38,636 bases of DNA. Source: Pirellulales bacterium (GTDB taxonomy: Bacteria; Planctomycetota; Planctomycetia; Pirellulales; Thermoguttaceae). The DNA lies in contig JAFGRD010000025.1 in assembly GCA_016935315.1 (NCBI GenBank), positions 1-38,636 on the forward strand, given 5' to 3'. Both the position numbers and the translations under genes were made by a program. The notes beneath the pieces are model-generated. The model was not told where the DNA came from. It saw nothing but the letters and a program-made list of their open reading frames with translations, and did not search any database. Position 1 is the first letter of the stretch; each line of letters starts with the position of its first letter. Below are positions 35,906-38,636 of this stretch, piece by piece.

Positions 35906-36811
35906 TCAAATGGCTTCTTTGAGGTTCATCACCGACCAGTAGTCGAACACCGGACCGTCGGTGCACGTGTAGGTGGCCCCAACGTTGCACCGGCAGCACT
36001 TCCCCATCCCGCACTGCATCCGCCGCTCCAGGGAAACAAACATGCGATCCATGGGGATTCCCATCTCGTTGAGGCGCCGGCAGACGAACTTGAACATGAC
36101 GGGAGGGCCGCAGACGATGGCAAACGTCTGCTGGGGGTCGACCTCCACGCCGTCGAGCAGCTCGGTGATCAACCCGACCGGCCCGTCCCAGGAACCGTTG
36201 GGCTGCTCCACGATGATCTGCATGTTCACGTCGTCGATTCGCCGCCACGATTCGTACTGGTAATCAAAGAGCAACTGGTCGGGGCTCCTGGTTCCGTAGA
36301 GGATGTGGACGTCCTTGAACTCGGCCCGGTTCTCGGTCACGTAATAGATCGGCGCCCGCAGGGGCGCCAATCCGAGCCCTCCGGCAATCAGCAGCACCGA
36401 GTGGCCCTCCATCTGCTCCAGCGGGAAGTGGGTCCCGAAGGGGCCGCGGATGCCCACCTTGGCGCCGCGCTGGGCCTGGTGCAGGGCGTTGGTCACCGTG
36501 CCGGCGTTGCGGATGCAGACCTCAAGGTATCCCTTATTCGACGTGGAACTGGAGATCGAGATCGGCACTTCGCCGTAGCCGGGGACTTCGATCATCACGA
36601 ACTGTCCGGGCAGGAAGCTGAACCGCTGTCTTTCGGTATCGTCGCAGATCCGCAGATGGAAGAGCTTCTCCCAATCGGTCAGCCGGATCACGTTGGTGAT
36701 TTCCGCTTTGAATACGCCGTCGACCGACTTCAACCCCAAGCGGTCGTTGAAGTCCAGCGGCTGAATCATCGTGCTCTCTTGCCGCACGTCGTAGGCCCGC
36801 AAGGTCCCCAT
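35906..36811 (-). CDS. hydG: Hydrogenase gamma subunit, FAD/NAD(P)-binding reductase
   Basis: The 301-residue flavoprotein is the NAD(P)H-linked diaphorase of the complex. Residues about 35-135 form the FAD domain ([22 protein letters not shown]) and about 138-260 the NAD(P) domain ([20 protein letters not shown]). The end has a cysteine cluster (267, 272, 275, 283) for a [2Fe-2S] centre, as in dihydroorotate dehydrogenase electron-transfer subunits and AsrB. The ATG shares one base with the beta stop codon (TGATG) and follows GAGGAGG. A GTG lies directly upstream. A later ATG (residue 15) is possible. Confidence 0.92.
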   Translation of the reverse strand: MGTLRAYDVRQESTMIQPLDFNDRLGLKSVDGVFKAEITNVIRLTDWEKLFHLRICDDTERQRFSFLPGQFVMIEVPGYGEVPISISSSTSNKGYLEVCIRNAGTVTNALHQAQRGAKVGIRGPFGTHFPLEQMEGHSVLLIAGGLGLAPLRAPIYYVTENRAEFKDVHILYGTRSPDQLLFDYQYESWRRIDDVNMQIIVEQPNGSWDGPVGLITELLDGVEVDPQQTFAIVCGPPVMFKFVCRRLNEMGIPMDRMFVSLERRMQCGMGKCCRCNVGATYTCTDGPVFDYWSVMNLKEAI

Positions 36812-37851
36812 CACAGATCCTCCTCGTACAAGTCTTTGATCACGGCCGGCGGGTTGATCCCCGCGAGGCAAACCCGGCCGCAACGATTGCAGCCCACGCA
36901 CTTCGGCTCATCGTAGTCTTCCATGAAGCCCCGGTGCTGGTGGTAGTAGCGGTATTTCAAGCGCGTTTCGTGGTCGGGCCGGAAATTATGCCCGCCGGCC
37001 ACCTCGGCAAAGTCGAGAATGTTGCACGAATAGAGCTGCTTCACCCGCTTGGCCTCGGAGAAGTCCATCGTGACTTCCTCGTTCACGCCGTAGCAGTAAC
37101 ACGTGGGGCAGACCATGGCGCAGCTTCCGCAACTGAGGCACTTCTTCCCCCACTTCTTCCAGACTTCCGAAGTGAACTCGAGATCCAGCAGATTCGGCAG
37201 GTTCTTCGCGTTGATCTGCGTCTTGAAACCCTCGAGGATCCGCCGGCGCACCTCCTTGTACGTTTGCGTGTCGTCGTCGGTCACCTCGGCCGTCTCGACC
37301 ATGCTCAGCAGACTGAACGCGTGGTCCGACGCGATGGCCACGAAATAGCGGTCGCCCAAATCGGTCAAGAACAGATCAAACCCGTGGGTCACGATGTCCG
37401 CACCCATCGACTGGCTGAACTCGTCCTCCAGCGGATCGTGGTCGATCCCGACAATGAACGTATTCTTGCGGCGGGAGATATAGTAAGGCGACGGGAAACG
37501 GCCGCGGGCGAAGACCTTGTCGAGCTTCACCAGCGCGTTGACGTCGTAGGCCCGCAATCCGATAATCGCCCTCGGCTCGGACCGGTACGCGATCTCCTGC
37601 TCCCAATCCCCGCCGTGGAGGCGGAACGTCGAGAGGGTCTCCTGGTACGGCAAGAAATAGGTCTTGGCCGAATACTGGGTCGACCGGTAGTGGAGGTCCA
37701 TCTCGTCGAACGCGCTAATCGGCAGGAATTCGTGGATGGGCTGACCGTTGGCCTTGGCCCCGATCCGTTTCGGCGCAATCACCTCGTTGGATTTCAAGAT
37801 GATTTCGACCAACGCGTGGAACTGGTCCTTGCCCAGAATCCTGAAAAGCAT
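36811..37851 (-). CDS. hydB: Hydrogenase beta subunit, 4Fe-4S dicluster protein
   Basis: The 346-residue protein is the first gene of the operon and resembles HydB of sulfhydrogenase and AsrA of anaerobic sulfite reductase. The N-terminal two-thirds have no cofactor motif. Two ferredoxin-like cysteine groups follow: [14 protein letters not shown] near residue 238, and [11 protein letters not shown] at 318-328. It would carry electrons between the flavin subunit and outside acceptors such as ferredoxin or sulfur. The ATG follows GGGAG by 8 nt. No clear promoter was found upstream, where repeats begin 70 bp away. Confidence 0.92.
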   Translation of the reverse strand: MLFRILGKDQFHALVEIILKSNEVIAPKRIGAKANGQPIHEFLPISAFDEMDLHYRSTQYSAKTYFLPYQETLSTFRLHGGDWEQEIAYRSEPRAIIGLRAYDVNALVKLDKVFARGRFPSPYYISRRKNTFIVGIDHDPLEDEFSQSMGADIVTHGFDLFLTDLGDRYFVAIASDHAFSLLSMVETAEVTDDDTQTYKEVRRRILEGFKTQINAKNLPNLLDLEFTSEVWKKWGKKCLSCGSCAMVCPTCYCYGVNEEVTMDFSEAKRVKQLYSCNILDFAEVAGGHNFRPDHETRLKYRYYHQHRGFMEDYDEPKCVGCNRCGRVCLAGINPPAVIKDLYEEDL

Positions 37852-37921
37852 CGGTTAGACTCCCGAGATAATCACTTCAACACCGCTGGGGACTCGCAAC
37901 GGAATACGAAAGGTGCTGGAT

Positions 37922-38064
37922 GAAACGTCGATCCCGCCGATTTCCCATCGGGAAAGACCCGCGAAACCCAAAGGGCTCTCCAGTCCGCATACGGTGAAAG
38001 CGCAAGGCCGCTTTGCGTCCTCGCTCTCTCGGACATGCCCATTTGCTCGCTCACGAGTCCTGAA
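37922..38064 (+). repeat. Direct repeat of about 140 bp, copy A
   Basis: It begins GAAACGTCGATCCCG, contains GGTGAAAGCGCAAGGCCGCT, and ends in a diverged version of the dispersed 3'-end repeat (ATGCCCATTTG...CACGAGTCCT). Copy B is at 38208-38352. Confidence 0.65.
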
Positions 38065-38120
38065 GGAAAGATAGGTTACTTGTCGCTCGGCCAGCGTACC
38101 GGTTGCGCGGGCTGGACAGT

Positions 38121-38170
38121 TTAGGACTCGTAAAAGAATGAGTTGGGCATTCTTATGGGTGGAAAGGCGG
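38121..38170 (-). repeat. Dispersed 3'-end repeat, copy 4
   Basis: Read on the minus strand it runs from CCGCCTTTCCACCCATAAGA through TGCCCAACTC to TTTTACGAGTCCTAA. It matches copy 2 at about 46 of 50 positions and overlaps the left arm of the 17-bp palindrome. Confidence 0.8.
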
Positions 38171-38193
38171 CGCAAACGCCTTTCCACCCATAA
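38153..38193. repeat. Perfect 17-bp inverted repeat
   Basis: TTATGGGTGGAAAGGCG (38153-38169), a 7-nt loop, and CGCCTTTCCACCCATAA (38177-38193) form a perfect stem. One arm of the same sequence forms the end of the DUF1080 gene at 19143. Confidence 0.85.
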
Positions 38194-38207
38194 TGCTCGC
38201 CCCGTGT

Positions 38208-38352
38208 GAAACGTCGATTCCGGTGGTTTCTGGTTGGGGAAAGCACCAGAAAACTCACAGGTATCCTCACTCCGCATGTGATGAAAGCGCAAGGCCGCTG
38301 CGCGTCCTGGCACTTTCATGATGTCCAACTTGTTTTTTACGAGTTCTTATGG
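38208..38352 (+). repeat. Direct repeat of about 140 bp, copy B
   Basis: It begins GAAACGTCGATTCCGG, contains GATGAAAGCGCAAGGCCGCT, and ends in GTCCAACTTG...TTTACGAGTTCTTATGGG, another version of the dispersed 3'-end repeat. It lies 286 bp after copy A in the same orientation. Confidence 0.65.
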
Positions 38353-38554
38353 GAGATACGCCCCCCCAATCCGTGGGGCGCGTCGGGGTTTCAACCGGCT
38401 CGGAACTCGGCGTCTTGGTTGAAACATGCATCCATGGCCAGACACTTGCGCCCCCGCTGCCCCAGCGCAACGCGGCCCGCGATTCAGCATCGCCAGAACT
38501 GTTGATTCTACCAGTGCCTTGCTCGGCGGTCAAATGCTGTAGGTGGCCCCGGCA

Positions 38555-38636
38555 ATCGGGATAGGGGGCGGCCTCGCGGCCGCTCCCCTCCCACACCACC
38601 GGGCATACGGGTCCGTACCACGGCGGTTCAGCTTGC
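38555..38636 (-). mobile_element. 3' end of a group II intron (domains V and VI)
   Basis: On the minus strand, 38595-38629 (GAACCGCCGTGG...GGTGGT) folds like domain V: a 9-bp lower helix with one mismatch, a 2-nt bulge on the 3' side, and a short upper helix with a tetraloop. Domain VI follows (38558-38592), a long GC hairpin with a GCGA loop and an unpaired A at 38562, eight nucleotides from a GAT 3' end at 38555. A bulged A 7-8 nt from an AY terminus is the hallmark of group II introns. The triad pairing ACC is not the usual AGC. Any reverse-transcriptase gene would be to the right, outside the window. Confidence 0.6.

Larger units (their letters stand above)
37852..38554. other. Gene-free repeat-rich region upstream of the hydrogenase operon
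   Basis: No credible gene was found. The region contains the 140-bp direct repeats, copies of the dispersed 3'-end repeat and the perfect palindrome; 38353-38554 shows no clear signal. Open frames here are produced by the repeats. Confidence 0.7.

Noticed and set aside
37867-37880. FNR-like site (TTGAAGTGATTATC) before the hydrogenase beta gene
   Set aside because: Only one half matches TTGAT-N4-ATCAA, so it does not support an FNR site.
37855-38328. Minus-strand frames of 110-157 codons upstream of the hydrogenase operon
   Set aside because: They are made of the repeats; similar peptide fragments appear at the other repeat copies, so they are not genes.
37922-38352. The paired repeats as a CRISPR array
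   Set aside because: Only two long imperfect copies, with irregular content between them and no short regular spacers or cas genes.

Overview
The window is about 38.6 kb of GC-rich bacterial DNA that looks like a Planctomycetota chromosome, probably of the Pirellulales type. That placement is inferred from gene content, not from a marker gene. The signs are a 3,339-residue exported protein carrying the LEPR motif and a dockerin-like end, two genes with 3-keto-disaccharide-hydrolase-like (DUF1080) domains, many secreted glycan-degrading enzymes, and two large membrane proteins with TPR tails.

Layout, left to right. 1-2239: a palindromic repeat, a doubtful small secreted ORF and an Uup-type ABC-F ATPase, all on the minus strand. 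2285-12304: the giant lamin-tail/CotH/dockerin-like protein, with a promoter and a long leader upstream. 12611-15498: a divergent pair, a PIG-L-type deacetylase and a secreted alpha-L-fucosidase, each with its own promoter. 15644-19143: an Nramp-like transporter with an altered metal site, a GYF_2-AIM24 protein overlapping its 3' end, and a DUF1080 protein with a cysteine-rich linker. 19173-24430: two divergent membrane/TPR proteins sharing one -35 region; the second is fused to a DUF1080 domain homologous to that of the 18190 gene. 24639-27119: a CE15-type esterase and a sugar-isomerase-like TIM barrel. 27177-31389: a decayed heparinase-like fragment, then GH27 and GH32 genes that look like a raffinose-type or fructan pathway. 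31497-32510: a decayed mobile element (ISL3 transposase joined to a tyrosine recombinase) abutting the 3' end of tRNA-Met(CAT). 32743-33825: a SASA-type acetylesterase. 33851-37851: a four-gene minus-strand operon for a group 3b-type NADP-linked [NiFe] (sulf)hydrogenase in the order beta-gamma-delta-alpha. 37852-38636: no gene; paired repeats, a perfect 17-bp palindrome, and the 3' end of a group II intron entering from the right.

Two themes link the region. The first is extracytoplasmic carbohydrate use: GH29, GH27, GH32, CE15 and SASA enzymes, DUF1080 domains and the LTD/CotH protein. The second is cytoplasmic redox balance: the hydrogenase couples NAD(P)H to H2, which would suit fermentative sugar catabolism. 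No hydrogenase maturation genes are in the window.

The most unusual signals are listed here. A dispersed repeat recurs at gene 3' ends and supplies or touches the stop codons of convergent genes. The hydrogenase large subunit ends exactly at its last metal-binding motif, with no cleavable tail. The membrane/TPR/DUF1080 fusion and the Nramp-like protein with a changed metal site are also notable. I did not find a clearly new defence, CRISPR or biosynthetic system.
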